A DNA stretch of 64,000 nt from Corella eumyota. Taxonomy: Eukaryota > Chordata > Ascidiacea > Phlebobranchia > Corellidae. The notes beneath the pieces are model-generated. The model ran no database searches and was not told where the DNA came from. It saw nothing but the letters and a program-made list of their open reading frames with translations. The stretch lies in NCBI GenBank assembly GCA_963082875.1, contig OY720098.1:1736001-1800000 (forward strand), read 5' to 3'. Below, piece after piece: positions 11,774 to 22,435 of this stretch; position 1 is the stretch's first letter, and each line of letters opens with the position of its first letter. Both the position numbers and the translations under genes were made by a program.

Positions 11774-13603
11774 ATGAACAAGTTGGTTTTTAGTTTAATT
11801 TTTTTAAGTTTAAATGTTGTAAATGGACAACAATGGTATACATATGAGGGAGTAGAATATTACTTTGAACCCATGGTTAATAGTTATAATGAAGCAAAAA
11901 CAATGTGTACAGATTTAAATGCTATGTTGGCAACTCTTAAAACTTCTGAAATTCATTATTTTATTAATCAAACAATATTTTTTATTAAAGGTAAAAATAA
12001 AATAAAAACAAGCATCAATTGCAAAAATATCTTTTTTAAATTTGTGTTCAAATAACAAGATTTTCATAGCAAATTTTTTTTTATCTAAGGACAAAGTTCA
12101 CACTATTATATCGGCCTAACTCGAGAAACATCAAACCAAGATAATTCCCCTTTTATTTGGTCTGATGGGACAACTTTAACTAGTGACCAGTCTAACTGGG
12201 ACAGAGATAATGCAAATAATGTAAATGAACCTAATAATTCCGGTGGTGAGGAAAATTGTGTTACTCTTAAAGGTTGGTCATCAAAGTGGAATGATATAGT
12301 TTGTGTCATGGAGGCACGATTTATTTGCCAACGAAATGTACAAAGTGAGTAAAATGTACAATCAATTCAGGATAAAACATAACTTGTTGTCAAGGTAAAA
12401 AGAAGTTACAAAATTTTTGCATAATATTACAATATTTCTGTAACAGCACAAACAACAACAAAATCTATAACAACCACAGTGACAACACCAACAAAATCAA
12501 CATCTACAGCAACAACAACATCCACATTAACAACAGATAGTTCTACAGACTCCGATAATCTTTCAACAACAAAAATAGAATCATCCACTTCTACTCAACA
12601 AGATAACCAGGTAAAATATTTACAATATTACAAATTAAAATATAATAATTATTCATATATCACCTAAACAGGTTTAAGTACCAAAATTAATTTAATGACA
12701 AAGTTGCTGAAAATATCTCTAAATTAAAATAATAAAAATATTTAACAATAGACTATAGAACCAAATATGTGTATCTAAAATTTTTTAATATTAAACATCT
12801 TAATTTAGCAGACCAGCACCCTGACAATCCCCCTAATTGCAACTGGATTGGTTTTATTGCTTTGCTTTATTGTGGTTGGGGCTGTTATTTATTATAAGAA
12901 AAAATCAAAATACAAACCAAGTAAAAGTTAATTTATTATAACTCAAATGTAAAAAACTTTAGCATTAAAACCTTTTTAAAAAAATCATTTTAAATTTATT
13001 TTATCATAAGTACTAATATAACCTGAAAAAGTACAATGTAAAGTTACTTAAAGATCAGCTAAAACAATGTTTTTCCTAAATTTTAAATTTAAACCCCACT
13101 TTTATTAAAATGTAGGTTTAGAAAACATGGAAAATAATATTCCAGTAGAAAACTTATACAACACAGTAGAAGATCAACCAAACTTAAACACCACACCAGA
13201 ACCTATATCTTATGACAACTATTACACCACAGCAGAACCAGGTCAAAGTGGTAACTTATACACCACAGCAGATCCAGGTCCTAACGATAATGTCTACAAC
13301 ATGGCGGAAACGACTTTAACTGAAAACCTTTACAACACGGCAGAATATCCACAAAACTTTAACACCACACCACAACTACAGGAAAACAACTACTCCACGC
13401 CAGAATCAGATCCTCAAGAAAACAACTACACCATGGCAGAACCAGATCCTCCAAAAAATGTTTACAGCACAGCAAAACCCAGTCCCAAAGATAACTTATA
13501 CACCACAGCAGAACCAGGCCCAAGTGACAATAACACCACAGCAGAAGATCAACCAAATGATCAGGAAGTTTATGCTGCTGTTATTCCAAAATTTTTACGA
13601 TGA
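11774..13603 (+). CDS. CTL6, C-type lectin receptor with long tyrosine-repeat tail
   Basis: Exons 11774-11990, 12090-12344, 12447-12610, 12812-12920, 13116-13603; 410 residues. The lectin domain keeps both canonical sugar/calcium motifs, EPN (NEPNNSGGEENC) and WND (KWNDIVC), so this copy and CTL7 are the best candidates for calcium-dependent mannose-type binding. Membrane segment at about 216-238. The 162-residue tail has ten Y-x-x-[A/P/V] motifs (YYTTAEP, LYTTADP, VYNMAET and so on) ending VYAAVIPKFLR. An upstream in-frame ATG at 11753 would add seven residues; 11774 matches the other copies. Tail repeats align with those of CTL5 in order, so the tail was duplicated whole. Confidence 0.87.
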
Positions 13604-14378
13604 ATTATATTTATATTTTGTTGTATAGTGAATTATATAAGTATCGTAGCATAAGTTAACATTAATTTTTTAAACAAACTATTTATTATTACTTTATATT
13701 ATAACAGCCTTTTTATTTTTTTGGTAATAATTTTGTTAAATCTTATTGTTTATTACTAAAGTGAGTTATATTTATATGTATTTTTCTTTAAATGGATTAT
13801 TTTTTTACTGTTATGTTCAAATCCTAATAAATAGAAAAAAAAAATATTTTTTTTTGTTAAGAAGAATTGGTAAAAAAGGTGTTTAGGTTTTAGTTAAATA
13901 AAATATAGTTTACAATATAGGCAAATAAAATAAATAAACAACTAAAGTTGCAATAAGGATATTCAATTACTTAAACCAACCAAAAATATAGTTTAAATAA
14001 CATAATATTAGCCAGGATTAAATATTATAACAACTACAGTAAACACATAAATAGCAACGCATGAAAAATCTTAATGATTCTTATATGACCTAATAACTAA
14101 AAACAAACCAATCTGTTAAATATGCTTTAACCCACTACAAAGTAAAATGTATTCACAGTATTACTATTACTTCAATATTTCACTCATAACAACAGTATTT
14201 AACTAAAATGACTTATGCTTTAATAGACTCTCCACGCTAATGTATAACATGCATTACACATGTTCATAATCCCACATAGGATGTTGTAAGTCTTATGACA
14301 ATTGTTTTTAAATATTAATAACCGAATAAAAAAAGTTAAAATTACATATAGATAAGTGTTTCGAAAACAGGTTTAAAA
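13604..14378. other. Spacer CTL6-CTL7
   Basis: AT-rich, no gene. The CATGCATTACACATGTT motif lies at about 14250-14267, some 115-130 bases before the CTL7 start, as in CTL6. Confidence 0.6.
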
Positions 14379-15761
14379 ATGAACAAGTTAGTTTTAAGTT
14401 TGATAATTTTAAGTTTAAATGTTGTAAATGGGCAACAATGGTATACATATGAGTGTGTAGAATATTATTTTGGATTGACTATGGCCAATTTTAAAACATC
14501 AAAAGATATATGTGCTGAATTGAAGGCTACACTTGCATTTCCTACAACTTTCAAGATTCGTAACTTCATTAACCAAACAATATATTCAATGAATGGTAAG
14601 ATTTAAAAATAAAAATAAAAAAATTTCGGTTCAATTTTTTTAAAACAAGTTTTAGAAATTTTTTTTTCGAAAACAAATTTATTTTTAGGACAGCATTTAA
14701 GTTACTGGATTGGCCTTAAAAGACAAATTCCAAATCAAGACAATTCTACATTCATTTGGTCTGATGGCACAAATTTAACTAGTGGGCAATCTAACTGGTA
14801 CAGAGATAATGGGTATTATGAACCTAATAATGGGGGTGATGGGAATGAAAATTGTGTCGAAATAAGAAGATGGTCTTCAAAATGGAATGATATTTCTTGC
14901 TATAAATTATCTAAATTCATCTGTCAACGAGCAAAACTGGGTAGGAAAACTTTTATTAAAAACTGCCCGTTGGTAGCTTATCCTTTAGCTAGCATTTTAT
15001 TTATTGTAATATAGTTGCAACTCTCGATCAATATTTACCTGTAATAATTTACCCGCACACCACAAATGACGGTTACATTTATTTTATGACCTGTAATCTC
15101 TAACTTTCATTATAAATATTTGTTGTTTTAATTACTGAGTAAATATTATATTAACCACATCAATTTATATGTTTGCTAATACTTAAACTAGAAACAACAA
15201 CTGTATCTGTAACAAGCAATCCAACACCTACAACAGCAAATTTGACAACAACAAATTTGACAACAGCAAATTTAACAACATCAAAATCAATAAATGAACA
15301 ACCACAAGTACAGGTAACTGTATAACTAAAAGGCCTGTATCACTTACAGTATAAAGCATTATTAAAAAAGTGTTCCTTAGAAAAAAAAGCTTACTGAAAA
15401 ATGAATATATACGTACTACAAAACTTAAAATTTTTTTAAACAAATTTAATTGATTGATGTTTAGGCTATTTTCTATATCATAGGATGGGCAATTACAGGA
15501 GCACTTCTACTTATTTGTATTTTTACAATTCTCTATCTACTTTGTCAACTAAAAAAGGCTCGAAAAAAGGCTCAAAAGAAAGCAGCTAACCACACTGGTA
15601 ATATATGTTATAATCACAAAACTAGTACATAGCTACTTCTTATGAAAAAAAGACCTTTTCACACACAGTTATAAATTTTATAATTATGTTATTTTAAAAT
15701 CAATAACTGATATTGTTCTACAGATATTCCAGAAAGAATATATGAAAATATTCGAATTTAA
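14379..15761 (+). CDS. CTL7, C-type lectin receptor with short YENI tail
   Basis: Exons 14379-14595, 14689-14940, 15192-15313, 15465-15597, 15724-15761; 253 residues. The most diverged intact copy. Lectin domain with EPN (EPNNGGDGNENC) and WND (KWNDISC). An additional cysteine occurs early in the domain (YECVEYYF in place of YEGVEYYF). The stalk is short with ANLTT repeats. Membrane segment about 198-221, then a lysine-rich stretch (KKARKKAQKKAA) and the terminus ERIYENIRI, which offers YxN and YxxI tyrosine motifs. It closes the array; its stop lies about 20 bases before a dispersed repeat that forms its 3' region. Confidence 0.83.
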
Positions 15762-15782
15762 AACCGAACAAATTTAACTATA

Positions 15783-15945
15783 TTTTGGTTTGGTGACCAT
15801 GCCATAATATACTTAAAATCTTTATGTAAACATTAATACTTTTGGCATGTTTTAAATCATTAAATTAATTTTGTCATTTTTTCCAATCGCGTTGTTGTTA
15901 TATTTATTGTATATATATCTTATTATTCACTGTCATTGATGCGCG
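15783..15945 (+). repeat. Dispersed repeat, copy 1
   Basis: About 160 bases matching, in opposite orientation, 60560-60722. Shared blocks include TTTGGTGACCAT, TTATGTAAACATTAATACTT and AAATCATTAAATT. No coding capacity or clear terminal repeats seen. Confidence 0.6.
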
Positions 15946-16365
15946 AAAAAACTAAATAAAATAAAATAAAAAAATATATATACTTAAGCCACGTTTTTAG
16001 ATCGCATATAACTTAATTTTGGTATACCATGTAAAATATAACTTATAATTTGGTATAATATAACTTAATTTTAGTATAATAATATAATCCCAAAAATTAA
16101 AATCATTTTAATGTAGATTATGACTCTTTACATGTTTATGTTATTGAAATGTTGTTTATATTGATACAAATATATAATTTCTACCAAAAAAACTAACAAA
16201 AAATACATTTTTAAAGTTATTTCTGTACTACACAACATCATTAAATTTTATTTTTTACCTACCGTATCTCCTAAATAATCAGGTCACATTATGTTGCATT
16301 ATAAGATATTTCAACAACACAGTTTAATTAAAAAAAATAATAACATTATATATACACATTTTTAA
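15946..16365. other. Spacer between CTL7 and the FHA gene
   Basis: Very AT-rich. No exon of the CTL or FHA gene recognised. The two genes converge here. Confidence 0.5.
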
Positions 16366-18235
16366 TTAAAAAAACTTAATTAAATTATCATGGTTATTTA
16401 AATTCTGAAAATATTTATTTTTAAAACCTTATTAAATTTTAAAACCTTATTAAACTAATTATAACTGTATATATCTATAAATGCTACAAATCTTATATAC
16501 TATAAATATTAAACAACCCCTACCGTAGCAGTCATGTTAAGTTGAAGTTCGAACGGTTTTCCGTTATACCCAAACTTTATGACATCACCATGGGCCAGTC
16601 TTACTCCAGCATTCTGTATTCTGCAGTCATTCACGTAAGTACCATGAGCTGTGTTGAGGTCGTGTAGTAGAAAACTGTCTTCTTCTCCAATGTATTCTAT
16701 CACTGCATGCTGTAGTTCTGCCGAGCAATCCTGTGTTGAAATAAGAAGAAGATAGTTTTTAAGCTGAATTAAATACAGTTTTTATGGCATATTATAATAG
16801 AAAAGAATGTGTAAATGTTTTATTTTTTTTAGCATGTTTTTATTTATAAAATTGATTTTTAGTGCTTTTTACAATATGACTGTATTATTTATTGTAATTT
16901 TATAGTGCTAAAAAAAATCAATAAATGTATTGTTAAACAAAGATATTGCTAAATTTTATGATTCAGAAATATTAAAAAAAAATCCAACTTTATTATAAGA
17001 CAACTTTGGTTAAAGTTGTTTTTCTGTGTTGAGGATAAATTTTAAGTCTCATTAGTGACCTTAGATTTAATTTATGACTCTGCAACAAATGGAACTATAG
17101 TATTTTATTTAAAGACACTTGGTTAAGCTAGTCTGAAAAGCATAGGTGGGCACAGTTATTCAAAAAAGCAACTTCGTTAACTGGTTATTTGTTACACAAT
17201 ACAGTAACTTTGCTAACGTTTTTTCGTTAAATTAAACGAAATGTAACAGAAGTTATCGTTAACCGTTAACGTTAAAATTTAATTAAAACAATCAAAGAAA
17301 TGACCTTTTTTATAAAAAAAATAGAGCTTTTATCTTAGTCGATATTTTAACTTAACGAAAATAAGTTTAAAAAAAGTTTAAACTGAAATAATGCCCAAAT
17401 AACATCGGCCCGGTAGTAGTTACAAACATTGTTTAAAAATTGAGACGATTATAAAACATATACTTTTATATTACCATGGTAAACTTGTAAAAATATTAAA
17501 TTAACGGACTTAATTTAATAAAAGCAAAATTTAACGAAAGTTAACAGGTCCGATAACAATTTTTAAAATTAACTTAAAAGTTAAATTTTAACAAAAAATT
17601 CAACTTCGTTATTTAACGTTTAATGCATTAACGATTTGGTGCCCACCTTTGCTAAAAAGTAAGGCAGCGAGCATGCAAAAAAAATGTTCGCTAAAAAAAA
17701 TTAATGCCTAAATTTAGGATTTTGTACACCTTTCTTTAAGAACCAATGCAATGCATGCACAACTATAAGTCCCTTGGCTTGTCTGCTTTTTACAAAACCA
17801 CCTACTGACCAGTCTGGAAAATAGGGCAGTTTTCGACGAGATCTATTGCGTGCAAGCGTAAAAAGTGGCGTGACTGCGCATGCACACGTACCACAATTTT
17901 CGATCTTTGCGTGCATGCATGATTTATGTTGGCGTGTTTTACTTAAATTTGGCTGAAATATACAAGGCGTCAGTATTGTGCGTGCGCAAATTTTTTTAAC
18001 AACCAGGCGTGCAAAATGTTAATTTCGGGCGTGGATTTTTTTTACCGTAAAAAATCTCATGCGTGCATGCTGCCCTACTTTCCAGACTGACCTACTGACA
18101 GACAGACTGAAATAGTTTATAAAACAAAATACTTACATTTAACAGAATATCACAATTTTCTTTTCCGATTGTTGTTGAAGTTAAATTTAGAACGTGAGTT
18201 CCTTCCACACTTTTTAAAAATCCTTTTTCAATCAT
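16366..18235 (-). CDS. FHAD1-like gene, FHA domain exons
   Basis: Start ATG at 18235. Exon 1 18235-18137, exon 2 16730-16524, and a weak possible last exon 16404-16366 (in phase, twelve residues then stop). The first two exons give 102 residues forming one FHA domain, the phosphothreonine-binding fold: MIEKGFLKSVEGTHVLN at the N-terminus, TTIGKENCDILL, SAELQHAVIEY, TAHGTYVND, HGDVIKFGYNG. This resembles the N-terminal FHA domain of FHAD1. Two usual binding-site residues differ: the GR motif reads GK and the NG of the recognition loop reads HG. FHAD1 proteins are far longer with coiled coils; no such exons lie downstream before the lectin array, so either this is a short FHA-only gene or the remainder is missed. 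Confidence 0.65.
17141..17651 (+). mobile_element. hAT-type non-autonomous DNA transposon, copy 1
   Basis: 511 bases with 13-base terminal inverted repeats (left CATAGGTGGGCAC, right complement CAAAGGTGGGCAC, one mismatch) and an 8-base target duplication CTGAAAAG/CTAAAAAG with one mismatch. These are hAT traits. No transposase. The interior is rich in GTTAA motifs. It sits in the intron of the FHA gene. A second copy lies inverted at 43597-44148. Confidence 0.8.
17810..18089 (+). mobile_element. MITE with 20-base inverted ends and 10-base target duplication
   Basis: 280 bases, ends CAGTCTGGAAAATAGGGCAG and its complement with one mismatch, flanked by a perfect direct repeat ACCTACTGAC at 17800-17809 and 18090-18099. 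The target-site length fits Mutator-like elements better than hAT. No coding capacity. The adjacent 17659-17710 has a similar AGTAAGGCAGC end and may be a fragment of a second copy. Confidence 0.75.
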
Positions 18236-19050
18236 TTTTAAACATTTAAAATTTACTTAAACATGTTCTAAAAAAATTTAGATTTTCATTATCAATTTTA
18301 AAAAAGCTAGCTTCTTCATAGTTTTTTTTTAAATTAGCAATAACAAATTAGTTTTTAACACTTAAACAACAGGTAACTTTCAACTTTAATGTTTAAATAT
18401 TTGTTATACAACTGTTTGTAATAAAAATGTCTAAAATTTAAAATTTATGAATCGTAAATTGAAAATAAATTATACGAATTTTAAACAAGTATAAAAACGT
18501 ATATTTAAACTAAATAATCTTTTGTTTAAACCCTACTAAGGCATCCAAATTAACTTAACACACAAATTATTCTTACAAAATGTTAAAAACTTATTAAATT
18601 AATAATATAAAATGTAACAAAAATGTGTCCGATAGTTTTATTGTTAATAAAACCCGATAAGTGCTTTAAAACTTTCTAATTTTGTTTCTTACTTCTTTGT
18701 AAGCGTAAACTTGATTAATAAACATCTTGAAACCATCTTATAAATTCGATTAACAAGCTCTTATTCGTTTTAAACAATAAAACACTTGACAATAAATAAA
18801 CAAACTGCCGCGTGTTGGTAACCATGTAAACAAAGTTTGTTTACATGTAAGTGTTGCCAATAAATCACTTACAATTTAACATTTTCACATTGTTTATCCT
18901 CGAAAGTGTATTTTTAGCTTTTTTATCTTGGCGTATTTATTGCGAAAAAACACCTAAAAAACTTAACAAAAAACTGTTAAGATTTTACAGTAAATAATAC
19001 ATAAGCCATATATATTACATTAAACGAAGAACTATAAAACACAACTTCTT
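18236..19050. other. Upstream region of the FHA gene
   Basis: No gene. AT-rich spacer between the FHA gene start and the ficolin A stop. Holds the forkhead-type palindrome at 18823-18847. Confidence 0.6.
18823..18847. promoter_or_regulatory. Palindrome with paired forkhead-type sites
   Basis: Two perfect 12-base arms (CATGTAAACAAA and complement) separated by one G. Each arm holds GTAAACA, the core bound by forkhead factors including FOXJ1. It lies about 590 bases upstream of the FHA gene start. Regulatory use is inferred. Confidence 0.4.
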
Positions 19051-22000
19051 TTATTTAGAAAGTGGCAAAGGTCGCATTTTCATAGATGTCATTTTAAGTC
19101 CATTCCCACTCCCATAACCCAACTGCCACGCATTGGATCCTCTACCAGCTCTAAGACCAGAGTATCTTCCGTTTAAATTCGATAAAGCGCAAGCGTTGTA
19201 CCACCACCCGCCATGTTGTTGAACTGCACAATTTATGTTTCTGCTATCATGATCTTGGTCAAATGTTGAAAACGATTGTCCTTCGTGAAACTCTAATGCA
19301 TCTCCTTTAAAAAATTAAATAAAAATATATTTATCTAACTACACTAATCTGCTGCAAAATTTAAATTTTATTTTTTAAATAAATAAATACAGACCAAGTT
19401 TATAATTTTTTTATACCAGAACATTTGGCTTTAATACATATGGTCCTAAGTTTGATTCCCACTGCTCTCAGGCTGTAGCGCCCTTAGGTAATTTTCTTAG
19501 GCTGTAGCGCCCTCAGGCTGTAGCGCTCTTAGGAGTTTGATTCCCACTGCTCTCAAGCTGTAGCGCCCTTTCGCTATAAACGGTATGAACTCCTGCAAAG
19601 CCAGCACTTAATCAGCAGTATAATTATCGTGCAATTATTATCTATAATATCCCAAACTGCAGAAGCCAACTCGAGACACAATGCATATTACATATATATA
19701 TTCCCACCTGCAGTTCCGCTATGACCTGACGTCATCAGTCGATAAAATGTTTCTGGTGATCCAATACGGAATACACTAATATTAAAAAAATAAATTTATT
19801 GTACCTATTTTTGTGCCAGCTTTAAAAATTTTAAAGAAAAAATTATTTTTGGATATTATAAGCCTAAAATTGCTTATTATAAAATCGTCATTTAATTTCA
19901 AGTTTAACATATTTATTTTTGTATTGGTATTTGTATTTTTTATTTAAGAAAAGTGTACTGTTTCGACTTGTTTAAGCTATCTGTAAACACCGGATTTAAT
20001 TATGAATAGTGTGGCATTGATGCGGATCTAACCCGAAACCTTTCGGTTTGTATATCTAAGCCATGACCGGTATACCACACTAAACAAAAGTTAAAACAGT
20101 TAACTTCTTACTCAAGGGCGCCACGATGCGACAACATTAAAAATTCTAGTCATCACTTTTCATGCAGTAATAAGTTTTTTTTACGTAATAATTGACCTGT
20201 ATTTAGCATATTGAATCGTATTAGCCTCGGACCAGCCTTCCATATCTATTCTCATTTCATAATTTTCACTTTTCGTCAGCTGGTAAAGTGCCTTCAAACC
20301 TATATGAAAACAAAGTCTTATTTATTGTCATACCATTATAAAAATAAATATTAAACAAAACGCGAACGCTACTAAAGATTGAAAAAAAAGGTTGTGGGCA
20401 TTATAACGTTTGGCACGGCTTTTGCGTAACTTTTTTTACTTATAAAACAGTAGTACTGACAAATAACCTATAAAACAGCAGTACTGACAAATAACTTATA
20501 AAACAGCAGTGCTGACAAAAGTTGATTTATACTAGATAAAAAGAACGCTAAAAATAACTTTAGTGACATCATTACGACAAAGTCTTGAAGTCTTGAAGTT
20601 AGGAAAATAGGAAAAATTTATTAGTTTTTACCAAGCCAATATTCCCTGTTCGGGTCACCAAATCCATTCACATATTCCTCCCAGTTTCGATAAAAATCTA
20701 GCGAACCATCTATTCTGTTTTGAAACACCTTAAACACAAATATGAAAATGCTTAACACTAGTTTGTTGTAAATTGCTCTTGTATTTATTTAAGTACTTTC
20801 TAAATAGCAAAAAAATGTACGTTAAATGCAGAATTGAACCTAGCTTTTTTAATATTAGTGTAACCAAATTGTCACGCTCTACGTTAACTAAAAACTAATT
20901 TGGTGCCAGTTTTGAACCAGAACGCTGTATTAACGGCCCACCGAAAGACCAATTGTAACCTTGCTAGTAGTCAAATGCTAATTCAGTAAAAGCTATAATA
21001 ATTTATTGATAGAATATAAAACAGAAGCTAAAGTCTAAAATATAATACAACATATAATGTAATGCTAAGCAAAGTTACAAGAGCATAGACCTTAAAATAA
21101 CACGTCTACACGTCAAGTCTTTAAGTCAGAACTACCAAAATTCAAGCAATCATCAAATAGACAAACAATGCCATATGACTGGCCAAATTAGACTGTCCAA
21201 GATTTAAATTACTAAGGTATTTAATCAACGTCTGCACCGCAAAAGGCGCGTCAGGCGACCCGCACTAGAATGTTATTAACAAACGTTTCAAAACGTTACA
21301 TCAGCTTTCGTTTTTTTTTTTTTTTTATGTATTGGGAAAAGGTGTGCTGTTATGTTTTGTTTAAGCTATCTGTAAACGCCAGGTTTATAGGCAAATATAG
21401 GGTGGTATTGGCGCGGCTTGATCTCTAAACCTTTTGGATAGAAGTCTGATGCCACGACAATAATACCACACTACTTACCTACACACTACTTAGGACATGC
21501 GACGCTAATATTACGTAATATTAAAATACCAAAACTTTTAAAAGTTTTACTTACCAACCAACCACCACCGTCAATTGTATGGTTGCAATAAACTTCTCTG
21601 GTTTTCCCACCAATATCCACTTCATAAACACCACTTTCTTTTGAACCAGAGTTAAGAATTTCGAGACAGTTGGAGGGCTTAGTCTTTTTGCCAGTCTGCA
21701 ACGCTAAAAAAATAAATAAACATCTTTTGAAACAAACTGAACGCATCCTAATTTTACAATCCTAATTTTTTGCATCCTAATTTTACGACCGAGGTCTAGG
21801 GTTGTTTAACTACTTTTAAATATTGACCGGTTTAAGGCAACATTATTGCCTGATTATTAGCCTATCGGTTGGTTTGACTGAGATAGAGTAAAGACCATAA
21901 GCACCTTACTAAATCGAGCTAAACGGTTGAAAATAAAATATAAACAACAATTATATTAAAAATACACCATGTATTGCAGTTTAACTTAAGAAAAACGCCA

Positions 22001-22435
22001 AAAATAACTTAAAATTGACAAAATAGTTACAAAAAAGTTGTTTTTACCTTTAACCTTGGCTTCCAGTTGTTCAACCTGATTTTTCAACTCGCTTAAGTCT
22101 TCCATAAACTCAGTACAAAAATCGCAAACTCCCGGTTCGCCCTTTGCTCCCGGAAAACCGTTGTGACCGGCCGAACCGGGGGCACCATTAACTCCCGGGC
22201 GACCAGGTGGTCCCGCACGAACCGGAGCAGACACCCCGGACCCAGAGCTTCCCTTCAAGCCCCGGTCTCCTCGGTCACCTTTAGGTCCCGGTTCACCAGC
22301 GGGACCGACGGGACCTAACTTCCCGGGTAACCCAAACCGACGGGTGGGACCACCTGAACTACAAGTAAGGGTAACTTTTCGACGTTGTTGGGTTAAAGTA
22401 ATCGCAATTGTTATTAAAAAAAGTTTTAAAAACAT
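19051..22435 (-). CDS. Ficolin-like lectin A (collagen plus fibrinogen-like domain)
   Basis: Six exons: 22435-22048, 21703-21555, 20728-20632, 20299-20197, 19775-19708, 19304-19051; 352 residues, all phases match. Signal peptide about 1-17; collagen region about 34-102 with 20 Gly-X-Y triplets broken once by VSAPVRA; short coiled neck ([14 protein letters not shown]); fibrinogen-like domain from about 140 to the end. Family marks: [39 protein letters not shown], the calcium-site stretch [10 protein letters not shown] and [17 protein letters not shown]. Ficolins are soluble oligomeric lectins that bind acetylated sugars and trigger the complement lectin pathway; that role here is inferred from the architecture. 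Genes B and C on + share the same exon plan. Confidence 0.9.
19415..19685 (+). repeat. tRNA-derived SINE, family A (rearranged)
   Basis: Contains the family body (GGTTTGATTCCCACTGCTCT type box B, GCTGTAGCGCCCT, AACTCCTG, AATCAGCAG, AATATCCCAAACTGC) with an internal duplication of the GCTGTAGCGCCC block. Lies in intron 5 of ficolin A. Confidence 0.7.
19952..20082 (-). repeat. tRNA-related SINE, family B
   Basis: Reverse orientation. Family body with AGTGTGGCATTGATGCG, CCCGAAACCTTTCGG and CTATCTGTAAACACCGG. In intron 4 of ficolin A. Confidence 0.6.
21330..21476 (-). repeat. tRNA-related SINE, family B
   Basis: Reverse orientation, preceded on + by a long T run and ATTGGGAAAAGGTGTGCTGT. In intron 2 of ficolin A. 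Confidence 0.6.

Noticed and set aside
17701-17916. 71-residue ORF on - in the FHA gene intron
   Set aside because: Overlaps the end of the 280-base MITE and its flank, with no splice logic to the FHA exons.
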